Positions 26,531 to 35,780 of a stretch of 64,000 nt of DNA are shown here, piece by piece. Position 1 is the stretch's first letter, and each line of letters opens with the position of its first letter. This stretch comes from Verrucomicrobiales bacterium (GTDB lineage Bacteria > Verrucomicrobiota > Verrucomicrobiia > Verrucomicrobiales > DEV007): the NCBI GenBank assembly GCA_002698785.1, contig PAAG01000060.1, forward strand, positions 186,001 through 250,000, written 5' to 3'. Both the position numbers and the translations under genes were made by a program. The notes beneath the pieces are model-generated. The model did no database searches, was not told where the DNA came from, and saw only the letters and a list, made by a program, of their open reading frames with translations.

Positions 26531-27265
26531 ATGAATGGTTTGATATGGAGGTCTCGGCTATTGGCAATACTTGCTTTTTTTCTGATAGTGAGTGGAATAT
26601 CCCGCGCCGAACTCCCGCGACAAACACAAGAGCTGATCGAAAAGCTTGAGAAATACGAATTGAAAGAAAGGGAAAAACTGGAGGAGCAGATCCGGGAAAA
26701 GAGGGATGCTGTTATTGCTCTTCTGATTACGCAGGCGCAAGAGGAGTCCGACAAAGGAAACGCAGACGGGGTGGTATCTATTCGCGCAAAGATCCTGGAG
26801 TTGGGAGGGGAGCCAGGGGAAATGGAAATGCCCGAAAGCAATGCTTCCAAGGCTGCGAGTTGGGAGATTCCGGAGGATGCGACTCTGTATCGTGGCGACT
26901 ACTATAAGGTATATCCACTGGCGAGACCAGTAAGCTGGGACGAGGCGAGGGCGCTCTGTAAAGCTGTCGGTGGGGAGATTGGTTGGATCGATCGGAACGA
27001 AGACATCGCTGAGCTTCGGAAGTGGATGCAGCCGGTGGTGGACGCAAAAGGGCATGCTCCTATCTGGGTAGGAGGAAGAAAGAACGCGGATGGTGAATGG
27101 ATCTGGCCGGATGGAGACGAAGTTGCCGACAATTTCTGGAACAATCCGTCTGATGCCGTCTCTGGTCCCACCGAAGATGCTATGATCCGGTGGATCGGGA
27201 GTTTCAAAGCGGCTGGTCCGGAAAGTGCACGAGTGATCGGGTATCTGTGTCGCTGGAAGAGGTAA
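26531..27265 (+). CDS. Exported C-type lectin-like protein with coiled coil
   Basis: 244 residues: signal peptide (about 1-26), then a highly charged helical stretch (30-80, heptad-like KLEKYELKEREKLEEQI), then a C-type lectin-like domain from about 115. The lectin pattern is YYKVYPLARPVSWDEARALC near the start, IWVGGRKNADGEWIWPDG in the middle, and a C-terminal GYLCRWKR with the closing cysteine. This fold in bacteria binds sugars or proteins outside the cell. Start at ATG 26531, in the same direction as the exporter gene and 86 bases after it. Convergent with the four-haem protein gene, 9 bases away. Confidence 0.85.
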   Translation: MNGLIWRSRLLAILAFFLIVSGISRAELPRQTQELIEKLEKYELKEREKLEEQIREKRDAVIALLITQAQEESDKGNADGVVSIRAKILELGGEPGEMEMPESNASKAASWEIPEDATLYRGDYYKVYPLARPVSWDEARALCKAVGGEIGWIDRNEDIAELRKWMQPVVDAKGHAPIWVGGRKNADGEWIWPDGDEVADNFWNNPSDAVSGPTEDAMIRWIGSFKAAGPESARVIGYLCRWKR

Positions 27266-27274
27266 GCAAGCGCT

Positions 27275-30200
27275 CTAGTGCATCTCTCCCACCGGTGCTT
27301 CCTCAGCACCTTCGAGGGTCTGCATCCACTGCCAAAGGGCTTCGAACTGTTTATTGGCGTTGCCTTCAAAGAAAGCGGGATTCAAAGCTGTTTCCTTATC
27401 CGCCGTGTACTTCGGCATAATGGTAGTCGGAACAAAACGCTGAGGCCAGTGCATCCATGCCATGTAGTAGTCTTCGCGAAGACGTTCGCCCGCTAGCTGG
27501 AGATTAGGTCCCTGACCTTCAAACGCCTGCATGGCGCCTTTTTCACCGGCCGCGTGGCATGTGATACAGGCATAACCGGTGAGGCCGCTGACTTTTTCCC
27601 CGGCTTCTGCGAGCGGAGGATCGGGGGCGGTGAGTTTCTCTCCAGTAGTGACGCCGGCACCGTGTGCGATACCCTTCGCCAGTGTCTCCGCGCGACTTGG
27701 GAACCCGGGCATGCGAGCATGCTGATAGGGGCGAATCCGGAGAACGTCACCGTGGAACAAACCAGTTAGCCACTCATCACGGAGCTTTTCCCCGGCAAGG
27801 TTGATGTGAGGCAACTCGTTTTCGCCAGAGTGACACTCGGCACAACCGATTCGTTCCATCGTGCGAGTCGCATACTCGTGAGGGACAAAACGATTCAAGG
27901 AACGCAAGCCGCCATTGCTATCGACGTTTTTAAATGCGAGCAAAGCCTGCTTTTCGTCCAGTGTCAGGCCCAGTTCGGGAGCGTTTCCTTCTTCTTCGGA
28001 AAGACAGCCGTGGACGAGCCACTCTTGTTCCCACATTTCGGAAAGTGGTTTAGCGGCGAACTCGTAGCTGGGCTTCTCTTCACCGCCGTGACAGACGAGA
28101 CATCGCTTGGATATCATTTCTTTACCCTTGGCCGGGTCGCCCTCATGTGGCTTCAACGGCTCCGGCTGATTCGAAATGATCCATGCGGCAAGATCTCCTG
28201 CTTCCTCATCGCTCAAGCGAAGGTGGGGGAATGTAGTGTCAGCGTAATGTGTTGTTGGGTCTTTGAGGAAGGCGACGAGCCCTGCGGGAGTGTGCTTTGC
28301 TTCCGCAGCGAGTTCTTCCGCCCACTTGGTGAAGTGTAGAGACTCGGCGAGTGCTTTGCCTTTTTCCGCATCACCTTTTTGTTCTGGAAGATCGCTGTCT
28401 TTCAGCGTGTCCAGATAAGCTGCGATGTGTTGAGCGTCGTCAGGTGCAACACTCGGGCAGCGATCTTCTGGTTTCCTGACCCACTCTTCGACCCAGCCGC
28501 GATGCCAGCGGTTCCCGGCGTTCACAAAATCAGGAAGTGTTTCGAGAAGTTCGGGCATGGCCTTCTTGGGATCGACGCTTTTCCCCGGATCGTGACAGCG
28601 GATACAGCCGACGGATGCAAAGAGGTCGCGACCGTGGCGGGTCTTGTCTTTGGCTTCGACCACTGCGTTCGAGAGGTGACGGTAGGCGGAAGGAGGAATC
28701 GGTTCCCAGACAAAATCAGTGCCGCTCCAGAGGAGGCGCAGGCGGCCTTCACCCCCGGTAGTGCGTTTGCCGACTTTGCCGTCGGTGCGCTGGAAGTTGC
28801 AGAAAATGTTGTGCGGGCCCGCTTCCAGTTCGATCGGGTCGGATGTGACTGGGAGGTCACCTTCGGCAACGGTCACGCCATTAATCTTGAGGCTGGCCCA
28901 GCCGACACCGTCCATTTTAAACGAAAGACTGTCGCGGGAAGGAACGACAAGGCTTCCTTCGAAAACCATCTCCCGGCCACGGCGGGGATCGATGAATGGA
29001 GTGGCTGCCTGGTCGACATCCAGTGTGATTGCAAGGCGGTCTACCACCAACGCATCATCAGTCGAACCGTGTGCCATGCTGAGAATCACTCCTGGCTCGC
29101 CGATCGGTTCCGTGTTGATCTCCGGGAGGTTGGTCAGGTCGAGGCCGTGCTCGCCGAAGTCGGGACGAAGGTTGTGAATCGTGTTCCAGATCGTTTCACG
29201 AAAGGCTTCCTTGTCGGCTGCTACGAGATCCATCTTGATCTCCATCTGCATCGCAGGGGTCATGTCAGGAATGTAGAGAAAGACGGTCTTTCCATCGTCG
29301 AGCAAGGAGGCTGCGCGAACGGCCACTGTGTCGATCTGGTTTTGAGAACCTTTTGAGGCTTCTGAGAGAGCCTTGGTTCTTGCCTCGTCGTCACGGTTGT
29401 CGATGGAGAAACGACCCGATCCATACTGAGGTCCCCAGACATAGTCCCATTTGCTGACGGCATAACGTCGAGGATCAGACGCGACCTCCTTGTCGAGTTC
29501 CTTTGAGAACTTCACGATGATGCCGTTCTTGTGTGCTTTGAACTCTGTTGGAACCGGCTTCTCATTCCCTGTATATCGAACGCGTTGGAAGCCCGTGCCT
29601 CCATTGGTCTGCCAGCCCCGGAAACCGATCAGGTACAGATTGCCAGTTTCAGGATGAAATCGGCCGCGCATTGCTGCGGTAGTCAGCTCTATTGGGAGGC
29701 GATACACACCGCCCTGGACCTGTCCGTCGACTTCGTCGATAAGAGTGCGATAGACGGAACTCTTTCCGTAGGACAGGTGCAGCATGTGGCCCGCATGTGT
29801 CTTCCAGGCACTGTCTTCCGGAACCCAGAACTGAGAACCGCTGGAGTTGTCGACGTAATAGGGGAGCCAGCAAAGCGGTCGCTCGTAGTCGGTAGGGGCA
29901 CCGTCGAGAGTCCTGACAAACGCCTTTTCCTCCCACACACTCGGCACGACGCCATGAAACGATCCGCCATCGGGATTGCTCCACGTGATCTTACAGCGCG
30001 GAACATAGGAGCCTTCGTTTTCGCCAGTGGTGAGTTCGCCGTTTGGACCCACGCCGATCCCACCAGGGGCACGAATTCCCCAAGCGACACGCTCAAGCTT
30101 TTCCCCATCGGGACTGATCTTCAGGATGGTTCCATTGTGCGGAGTCCAGGGGGCAAAGCCACGGCCACCAGCAAGAACTGGTTGCGCTTTGGTGAAGTAA

Positions 30201-31465
30201 AAATTGCCTTCCTTGTCGGTCTGCAGATCGAAGGTGAATTCGTGGAATCCCTCGGTGATGCGCACATCGTTGTTGAAGCACTCGTAGAAGTCAGCCTCAC
30301 CATCATCGTTGAGGTCGTGGAGTTTCGTGATCTGGTCTCGTCCCTGTGTGTAAACGACATCGTCGACAATTTTCAGTCCAAGGGTCTGGTAAAGACCGCT
30401 GGCAAACCGGCGCCACGTTACCTTGTCGAGATCTCCACCGATTCCATCGGCGATCCATACGTCGCCATTCCAGGTGGAACAGGCAGCACGCTTTCCATCG
30501 GAGAAAATGTCGAAGCCACCGAACCGAGGCTGTGATTTCCATGGATTCTCGGTAGGGAGTGGAATGGAATCGACTGCATAGGTGCCGTCTTCCTGACCGA
30601 GGCGTCCGGATACCTCGACAGTTTCGGGGAACATGGCAGGACCACCTTCGGTAAAGGTTGTGAGATCAACTGATTCCACTTTGGTTTCTGCAGGCTCGCC
30701 ATTCCAATAGACGATGTGAAACTGACCTTCGATTCCGGCAGGAATGGAAACGACACGGCGACCTGACTCAAGCGTCTTCAGCTCGACACCTTTCGGAGCA
30801 TTGAGAAGAGAAACGTTCTTCTGAGCTTCGGTCGGATCTGAAACGAGGACCTCTGTCGGCTTGGCAGCCTTCTCGAGTTGGATGGTCCGCAAAAGATTGT
30901 CTCCCAGCATTCCGGGCTTCTCGAGGACTTTGCTTCCGCCAACCGTGTAACTCAGCACGATTCCCTCAGTATTGCGATAAAGGCCAAGGTATTCTGCACG
31001 CTCGTCGGGAAGGGGGCCATTCGGGCGGTCATTGTCTTTCTCACGAGGATCGCTCCAATCACCATCGATCGCCCAGCCGGGACCCATCTCAGTCTGAAAA
31101 AAGTAGGCTGAGGCCTCTTCCGGGAAATACGAATTTCCTCCGTGCTTACCATCCCACGGCGTTCCCGCCAAAGTGACGTTTCCTTTGAATCCGGCGACCA
31201 TTCGCATGGTTTCGGAGTCAAAGACGAGCGTGTTATCTTCGTTTGGTCCGACTTTGATCGCGATTCCCTTTAATACGGCAACTTCGCCAGTTGGACCGTT
31301 CTTTAGGAACGTGTCGGAAATAAACAGTCCCGTGTCGACTACCTCATGCCATTTCGCGTTTGGGTTCGCCTTCAATTGCTCCTGAACCTTTTCGGCTCGG
31401 GTTTGGGCAATGGCCTGAAAACCAAGGAGGAACGTTGAAAAGGCGAGGATAGCAAAAAATCTCAT
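27275..31465 (-). CDS. Exported propeller protein with four c-type haem motifs (DUF6797-like)
   Basis: With the ATG at 31465 it has 1396 residues and a signal peptide (MRFFAILAFSTFLLGFQAIA). The region 30-150 (TGLFISDTFLKNGPTGEVAV) matches DUF6797. A beta-propeller dehydrogenase-like region follows at about 290-650, then a PA14-like jelly-roll at about 800-920. Four CxxCH haem sites come next: CIRCH near 955, CLVCH near 1123, CAECH near 1209 and CITCH near 1299. The long upstream extension to 31546 precedes the signal and is excluded. It likely oxidises a carbohydrate derivative in the periplasm and relays electrons through its own haems. Convergent with the lectin gene. Confidence 0.9.
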   Translation of the reverse strand: MRFFAILAFSTFLLGFQAIAQTRAEKVQEQLKANPNAKWHEVVDTGLFISDTFLKNGPTGEVAVLKGIAIKVGPNEDNTLVFDSETMRMVAGFKGNVTLAGTPWDGKHGGNSYFPEEASAYFFQTEMGPGWAIDGDWSDPREKDNDRPNGPLPDERAEYLGLYRNTEGIVLSYTVGGSKVLEKPGMLGDNLLRTIQLEKAAKPTEVLVSDPTEAQKNVSLLNAPKGVELKTLESGRRVVSIPAGIEGQFHIVYWNGEPAETKVESVDLTTFTEGGPAMFPETVEVSGRLGQEDGTYAVDSIPLPTENPWKSQPRFGGFDIFSDGKRAACSTWNGDVWIADGIGGDLDKVTWRRFASGLYQTLGLKIVDDVVYTQGRDQITKLHDLNDDGEADFYECFNNDVRITEGFHEFTFDLQTDKEGNFYFTKAQPVLAGGRGFAPWTPHNGTILKISPDGEKLERVAWGIRAPGGIGVGPNGELTTGENEGSYVPRCKITWSNPDGGSFHGVVPSVWEEKAFVRTLDGAPTDYERPLCWLPYYVDNSSGSQFWVPEDSAWKTHAGHMLHLSYGKSSVYRTLIDEVDGQVQGGVYRLPIELTTAAMRGRFHPETGNLYLIGFRGWQTNGGTGFQRVRYTGNEKPVPTEFKAHKNGIIVKFSKELDKEVASDPRRYAVSKWDYVWGPQYGSGRFSIDNRDDEARTKALSEASKGSQNQIDTVAVRAASLLDDGKTVFLYIPDMTPAMQMEIKMDLVAADKEAFRETIWNTIHNLRPDFGEHGLDLTNLPEINTEPIGEPGVILSMAHGSTDDALVVDRLAITLDVDQAATPFIDPRRGREMVFEGSLVVPSRDSLSFKMDGVGWASLKINGVTVAEGDLPVTSDPIELEAGPHNIFCNFQRTDGKVGKRTTGGEGRLRLLWSGTDFVWEPIPPSAYRHLSNAVVEAKDKTRHGRDLFASVGCIRCHDPGKSVDPKKAMPELLETLPDFVNAGNRWHRGWVEEWVRKPEDRCPSVAPDDAQHIAAYLDTLKDSDLPEQKGDAEKGKALAESLHFTKWAEELAAEAKHTPAGLVAFLKDPTTHYADTTFPHLRLSDEEAGDLAAWIISNQPEPLKPHEGDPAKGKEMISKRCLVCHGGEEKPSYEFAAKPLSEMWEQEWLVHGCLSEEEGNAPELGLTLDEKQALLAFKNVDSNGGLRSLNRFVPHEYATRTMERIGCAECHSGENELPHINLAGEKLRDEWLTGLFHGDVLRIRPYQHARMPGFPSRAETLAKGIAHGAGVTTGEKLTAPDPPLAEAGEKVSGLTGYACITCHAAGEKGAMQAFEGQGPNLQLAGERLREDYYMAWMHWPQRFVPTTIMPKYTADKETALNPAFFEGNANKQFEALWQWMQTLEGAEEAPVGEMH

Positions 31466-31642
31466 GGACAGCAGAGTTGATCGATGGAAGAAGCAGGTCT
31501 GTTTTCTTGGGAGCCGGACTCTTGTACGGGATTTACGAATATGCAAGAACCAGAAACCCGTGTATCGAATTCGGATGCTTCGATTCCGTTCCGTGGGTTA
31601 CGTGCCCGGAGCTAGTTTCGGAAACAGGAAATAGTATCAATC

Positions 31643-33370
31643 ATGAGTTGCTGCGAAGGTTTTGAGAAAATTGATAATCTGTTGGAAAACAGGTGGTTCA
31701 GATACTTGTCTCTTCTCGCTCTGGCTCTAGTCCTATTGCTCCCTGGAACTTCGACTCTCCCATTGATGGACAGAGACGAGCCACGCTTTGCGCAGGCGAC
31801 TCAGGAAATGATGGACACGGAGCAGTGGATCGTTCCGTATTTCAACGGTGATTATCGCTTCGATAAGCCACCGCTTACCTACTGGTGGATGCGAGTGCAC
31901 TACTGGGTTTTTGGAAAAACCGAGCTGGGTGCGCGCCTGCATTCCGTCTTTGCTGCCGCGCTTGCCGCCATGGTTATCTGTCGGCTGGGGACGTTCTTCT
32001 TTTCGACCCGTGCAGGATGGCTATCCGGAGTTGGGTTCCTCACCTGCCTGCAGGTGGTAATTCACGGACGAATTTGCGTCGCGGACATGCCGATGATCCT
32101 CGCGGTGATCGCTACTATGGACGCCTCCTGTCGACTCCTGCTGCCGCGGGACGGCGTTTCATCACCAAAGAGATTTGGCCCACTATTCTGGTATCTGACG
32201 TCGGCACTGGCGGTTGGCTTTCTGGCAAAAGGACCCATTGCGTGGGCGGTTCCAATTCTGGCGTGGGCCCTGTTTCGTTGGCCGATCGGGAAGCGTCCGC
32301 TTCCATGGAGAAATCTCCAACTCGTGTCCGCGTTTGGGATCGCTCTTCTCGTTGTAGCGGCGTGGGGGATACCGGCCTTGATCTCAACAAAGGGCGAATT
32401 CTGGAGTGTGGGAATTGGTGAGCACGTGGTCGATCGTGGATTGAAGCCGCTGAATAGCCGACCTGTGATCCCCGGTGTCTACTACCTCGGCACCGTGCTT
32501 CTGAGCCTCTTGCCCTGGACGGCTTTTACCTTTGCTCCCGTTTTTGGAGGGGAATCCCCAAGGACCGATCCAAAGCGAGCGATCCTTCTGGCTTGGTACA
32601 TCGCGCCGTTCTTGATTTTCAGTTTTTATGCTACGCAATTGCCTCACTACATTTTGCCCGGATTTGCCGGGTTGTTTCTCCTTCTCTTCAGGAGTGGCGG
32701 TTTGCCCTCGATGGATACTCCCGGTCAGAAGCGCTGGTTCTGGGGTGTCACCGGTTTTTTCGGAGTCGTTTTTGGGATCGCGTTGATTGGCCTATTAGTG
32801 ATGCGTTCTCGGATCCCTGCACCTCTCGATAACATGATACCCGTCTTCGGCTTTGCTCTCGGGGTGATTACTTTGTTTTCGGTTCTGATGCCGCTCGCCA
32901 TCTACCTGCGAAAAGGTTGGATGGCGCTTCCGGTCTTGGCGATTGGCGTATTGATCTGCGGAGTTGGGCTGGCCAGGTCGATTCGGGAGAGGAGTATGGT
33001 GGTTGATATGAAAGAGGCCATTTCAGAAGCAGGAGCGATGGAAGGGGCATCCTACATGTCCTACCGCTTTGGGGAGCCGAGTCAGATCTTCTACCTGGAT
33101 TCGGAAGAGAAATGGAAGTTTGCTGCAGACATTCCTCCCGTGAAGCGCTGGATGGCCAATCACGAGGAAAATGGAATCGCCGTATTCCGGACGAAAGTCT
33201 GGAGAATGGACGGTCTATTGACGGGCGAAAGCAAAGCGGAGTATGACGACACCGCCAAGGTGAAGAGGATCGTGGACCCGGCAAAGTATGAGACAAGGAC
33301 GATCCAGGGATTCAATGCCGCCCGGACGACCTGGGAGGAAGTGATCGTTGCGATTCCAAAGAAGGGCTAA
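31643..33370 (+). CDS. ArnT/PMT-like integral membrane glycosyltransferase (GT39/83 type)
   Basis: 575 residues with about eleven hydrophobic segments. The first periplasmic loop carries the acidic signature MDRDEPRFAQATQEM (42-56), typical of undecaprenyl-phosphate-dependent ArnT and PMT enzymes, followed by FDKPPLTYWWM. These enzymes move a sugar from a polyprenyl phosphate to lipid A, protein or glycan on the outer face of the inner membrane. The soluble C-terminal part (about 450-575) faces the periplasm. The acceptor is unknown. A PAP2 phosphatase gene converges on it with a 4-base stop overlap (33367-33370), which could serve the same polyprenyl-phosphate cycle. Confidence 0.9.
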   Translation: MSCCEGFEKIDNLLENRWFRYLSLLALALVLLLPGTSTLPLMDRDEPRFAQATQEMMDTEQWIVPYFNGDYRFDKPPLTYWWMRVHYWVFGKTELGARLHSVFAAALAAMVICRLGTFFFSTRAGWLSGVGFLTCLQVVIHGRICVADMPMILAVIATMDASCRLLLPRDGVSSPKRFGPLFWYLTSALAVGFLAKGPIAWAVPILAWALFRWPIGKRPLPWRNLQLVSAFGIALLVVAAWGIPALISTKGEFWSVGIGEHVVDRGLKPLNSRPVIPGVYYLGTVLLSLLPWTAFTFAPVFGGESPRTDPKRAILLAWYIAPFLIFSFYATQLPHYILPGFAGLFLLLFRSGGLPSMDTPGQKRWFWGVTGFFGVVFGIALIGLLVMRSRIPAPLDNMIPVFGFALGVITLFSVLMPLAIYLRKGWMALPVLAIGVLICGVGLARSIRERSMVVDMKEAISEAGAMEGASYMSYRFGEPSQIFYLDSEEKWKFAADIPPVKRWMANHEENGIAVFRTKVWRMDGLLTGESKAEYDDTAKVKRIVDPAKYETRTIQGFNAARTTWEEVIVAIPKKG

Positions 33371-34185
33371 CTCTGTTTAGCGACCACCTGCCGGGCTGCG
33401 GGCGACTCTTCCGAGCCGGAATCATTTCGGGAAAGCCGGTATTTCTTCCTCCGGCGAATTCGGAGTCGAAGCCTCCGCAGTTGCCAACTGGAAGCGAGTC
33501 CGAAGACTGTTCCGAGATAGGCACCAATCAGAACGTCAGTCGGATAATGCTTGTTCTTATACATTCTCGCCCATGCGACACTACCGCTCATCAGAAGTGC
33601 GGGTGTGCCCCAGGGGCTGGCTACCGCGACAGGGACTCCTGAGCCAAACGCAGTCGAGGTATGTCCCGAAGGGAAGCTGTGATAATCCCAACCTTTTATG
33701 GTACCGGCGATTCCGTAGAACCCATCCTCCAGACCGGCATTGGGGCGAGGCCTTCCAACAGTGAGGCGAAATACATTGCAGGTCACGCCTGCCAGGATGG
33801 CAGCGAACAAAGAGGCAAACGCAAGACGCTGAAACCATCGAGCTCTCCGGAGATAGCCAAACAGCCACAACGAAACGAAAAGAACGAGATTAAATTGCGC
33901 GAAATCGCCCCAGTGACTGATGTTCGAGGCAAGGTCGTGCCGATCCTGATTCCAGCGCAGGTGCGTTCCGCGAATCCAGTCCAGCCATTGCCGCTCGGAT
34001 GGCTGAATGACAAAAATAGACACCACGAGTAAAATTAGAAGCGAAATCAGGCACGTCCACTTGTTGCGGTTGAGGAAGTTACATGTCGAGATGTATGTCT
34101 TCCGCCAATCTTTGCGGAGATTGAGAGGCCTCTTCTGGATGAAGCTTTTGATTGCCTCTTTGGCGCTGGCTTTTGATTGGCTCAT
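33367..34185 (-). CDS. PAP2-family membrane phosphatase
   Basis: 272 residues, with a basic cytoplasmic N-terminus (about 1-45) and five or six membrane segments. The three-part phosphatase motif is visible: RLTVGRPRPN (near 154), SFPSGHTS (near 176) and R-M-Y-K-N-K-H-Y-P-T-D (near 216) with the catalytic His. Such proteins remove phosphate from lipid phosphates, for example undecaprenyl diphosphate or lipid A. The basic C-terminus (RRLRLRIRRRKKYRLS) is unusual and may bind acidic lipid. Convergent with the glycosyltransferase gene; their stop codons overlap. Confidence 0.88.
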   Translation of the reverse strand: MSQSKASAKEAIKSFIQKRPLNLRKDWRKTYISTCNFLNRNKWTCLISLLILLVVSIFVIQPSERQWLDWIRGTHLRWNQDRHDLASNISHWGDFAQFNLVLFVSLWLFGYLRRARWFQRLAFASLFAAILAGVTCNVFRLTVGRPRPNAGLEDGFYGIAGTIKGWDYHSFPSGHTSTAFGSGVPVAVASPWGTPALLMSGSVAWARMYKNKHYPTDVLIGAYLGTVFGLASSWQLRRLRLRIRRRKKYRLSRNDSGSEESPAARQVVAKQS

Positions 34186-34313
34186 GCGATTTGCTGAATC
34201 TCAAGGAATTGCCCAGAAAGGAACAAAAATCAAGGGGCGTACAATGTCGGTATTGTTGACGAGGTCGTAAGGCAGCCATTGTCAGAGGACAGAGAATCGG
34301 CTAGCGTCGCCCC

Positions 34314-35711
34314 ATGAATTTCCCCCGAGTTCTCTTATCTGCCTTTCTGGTGTGCCTCTTCAGCTCTTTCGTTCGCGCTGCCGATTCAGATATCAAGAAT
34401 GTTCTCTTCCTCGTCTCGGACGACCTCAAAGCGCACGTGTTAGGCTGCTATGGCGATCCGGTGTGCGAAACGCCAAATCTCGATGCCTTGGCTGAGCGGG
34501 GAATGGTCTTCGAGCGCGCTTACTGCCAGGGAACGTGGTGCCTCCCTTCACGACGCTCCTTCATGCACAGTCGATACGAGGGGGAGAGAGGACCAACCCT
34601 CGGAAAACACCTGATCGACAATGGATTCTACAGCGCTCGTGTCGGGAAGATTTTTCACATGCGTGTGCCGGGAGATATTATTGATGGAACTGACGGAGTG
34701 GATATTCCCGAGACGTGGACCGAGAAATTCAATTGCCAGGGGCAGGAGGCACATACTCCGGGATTATACCGTCTTCTGAATAAGAATATTTTCACGACGG
34801 CTCCAGAGGACAGGCAGTCCACAAGGGATCCGCATCGTATGTTTGTTAGTGTGGAGGCGGAAGGCGATGGATCGGATCAGCCGGACTACAAGGCGGCGGA
34901 GAAAACGGTAGAGCTACTTCGGAAACACGGTAAAGCCGAGAAGCCTTTCTTTATCGCCTGTGGGATGGTTCGACCTCACTATCCCAGTGTTGCTCCTGCT
35001 GGAATGTTCGAAGATTACCCCTTCGAAGAAATGACATTACCCGAAGTGCCAGAAGGAGATCTCGATGATATTCCTAAACTCGGAAAGCAGGGGACCACTT
35101 CCCAGAGCACAGGAATTGACCAGTATCCTGACAATATGAAAAGGATGTGGGCTGACTACTACACGACCGTCACTTTCATGGATCAGCAGGTGGGTAAAAT
35201 CTTGGATGAACTTGAGGGGCAGGGACTACAGGAGAACACCGCTGTCGTTTTCACTAGCGATCATGGGTATCACCTTGGTGAGCACCACTTCTGGCAGAAG
35301 TCGAAGTTTCACGAAGATGTGACTCGCGTTCCATTGATTGTCGCGGCTCCTGGATACGAGGCAGGACGTTCGAAGTCGCTATCGGAGTTGGTTGATATTT
35401 ATCCGACGATCTGTGAACTCGTTGGCGTCGAGATTCCGGAAAGTGTTCAAGGGAAGAGCCTCGTTCCCGTTTTGGAAGACCCTTCGGCATCGGTGAGAGA
35501 TGCTGCCTATTCCCTCGACGGGAAAAAGGGCTCAGCGATCCGTACTGCTGATTGGACTTACATGCGATATCGCGATGGCAGCGAAGAGTTGTATGACATG
35601 GTCAACGATCCTGAGCAATTTACGAACCTCGCGGAGGAAGCAGAATTTGCCGAAAAGAAAGCTGAGCTCGCAAATACCCTCGACGATAAGGATGCTTTGG
35701 CGAAGAAGTAG
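34314..35711 (+). CDS. Exported sulfatase, iduronate-2-sulfatase-like
   Basis: 465 residues with a signal peptide (1-22). Metal-binding D36-D37 (FLVSDDLKA) is followed by the maturation motif C76-L-P-S-R80. The residues after it (RSFMHSRYEG) lack the usual TGR that follows in other sulfatases of this window. FFIACGMVRPHYP and DHGYHLGEHHFWQK are typical of the iduronate-2-sulfatase-like S1 subgroup. It should release sulfate from uronic-acid-type residues, but the substrate is not shown. Start at ATG 34314. Downstream are two hairpins before the convergent sulfatase. Confidence 0.9.
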   Translation: MNFPRVLLSAFLVCLFSSFVRAADSDIKNVLFLVSDDLKAHVLGCYGDPVCETPNLDALAERGMVFERAYCQGTWCLPSRRSFMHSRYEGERGPTLGKHLIDNGFYSARVGKIFHMRVPGDIIDGTDGVDIPETWTEKFNCQGQEAHTPGLYRLLNKNIFTTAPEDRQSTRDPHRMFVSVEAEGDGSDQPDYKAAEKTVELLRKHGKAEKPFFIACGMVRPHYPSVAPAGMFEDYPFEEMTLPEVPEGDLDDIPKLGKQGTTSQSTGIDQYPDNMKRMWADYYTTVTFMDQQVGKILDELEGQGLQENTAVVFTSDHGYHLGEHHFWQKSKFHEDVTRVPLIVAAPGYEAGRSKSLSELVDIYPTICELVGVEIPESVQGKSLVPVLEDPSASVRDAAYSLDGKKGSAIRTADWTYMRYRDGSEELYDMVNDPEQFTNLAEEAEFAEKKAELANTLDDKDALAKK

Positions 35712-35721
35712 TTCGCGCTCG

Positions 35722-35771
35722 ACGAAAAACTCACGTTTTTCGTTACTGTAGCGAAGGTCGTGAGACCTTCG
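35722..35771. terminator. Two hairpins between convergent sulfatase genes
   Basis: Hairpin one has arms ACGAAAAAC (35722-35730) and GTTTTTCGT (35735-35743) around TCAC, a perfect 9-bp stem with a T5 run in the 3' arm on either strand. Hairpin two has arms CGAAGGTC (35752-35759) and GACCTTCG (35764-35771) around GTGA, a perfect 8-bp stem. They fill the 69-base gap between the 3' ends of the two sulfatase genes and could act as a bidirectional terminator. Hairpin two could also be a REP-like unit. Confidence 0.55.
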
Positions 35772-35780
35772 ACGAACTGT

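Noticed and set aside
28379-29356. 325-codon plus-strand frame
   Set aside because: Antisense to the four-haem propeller protein; no domain features.
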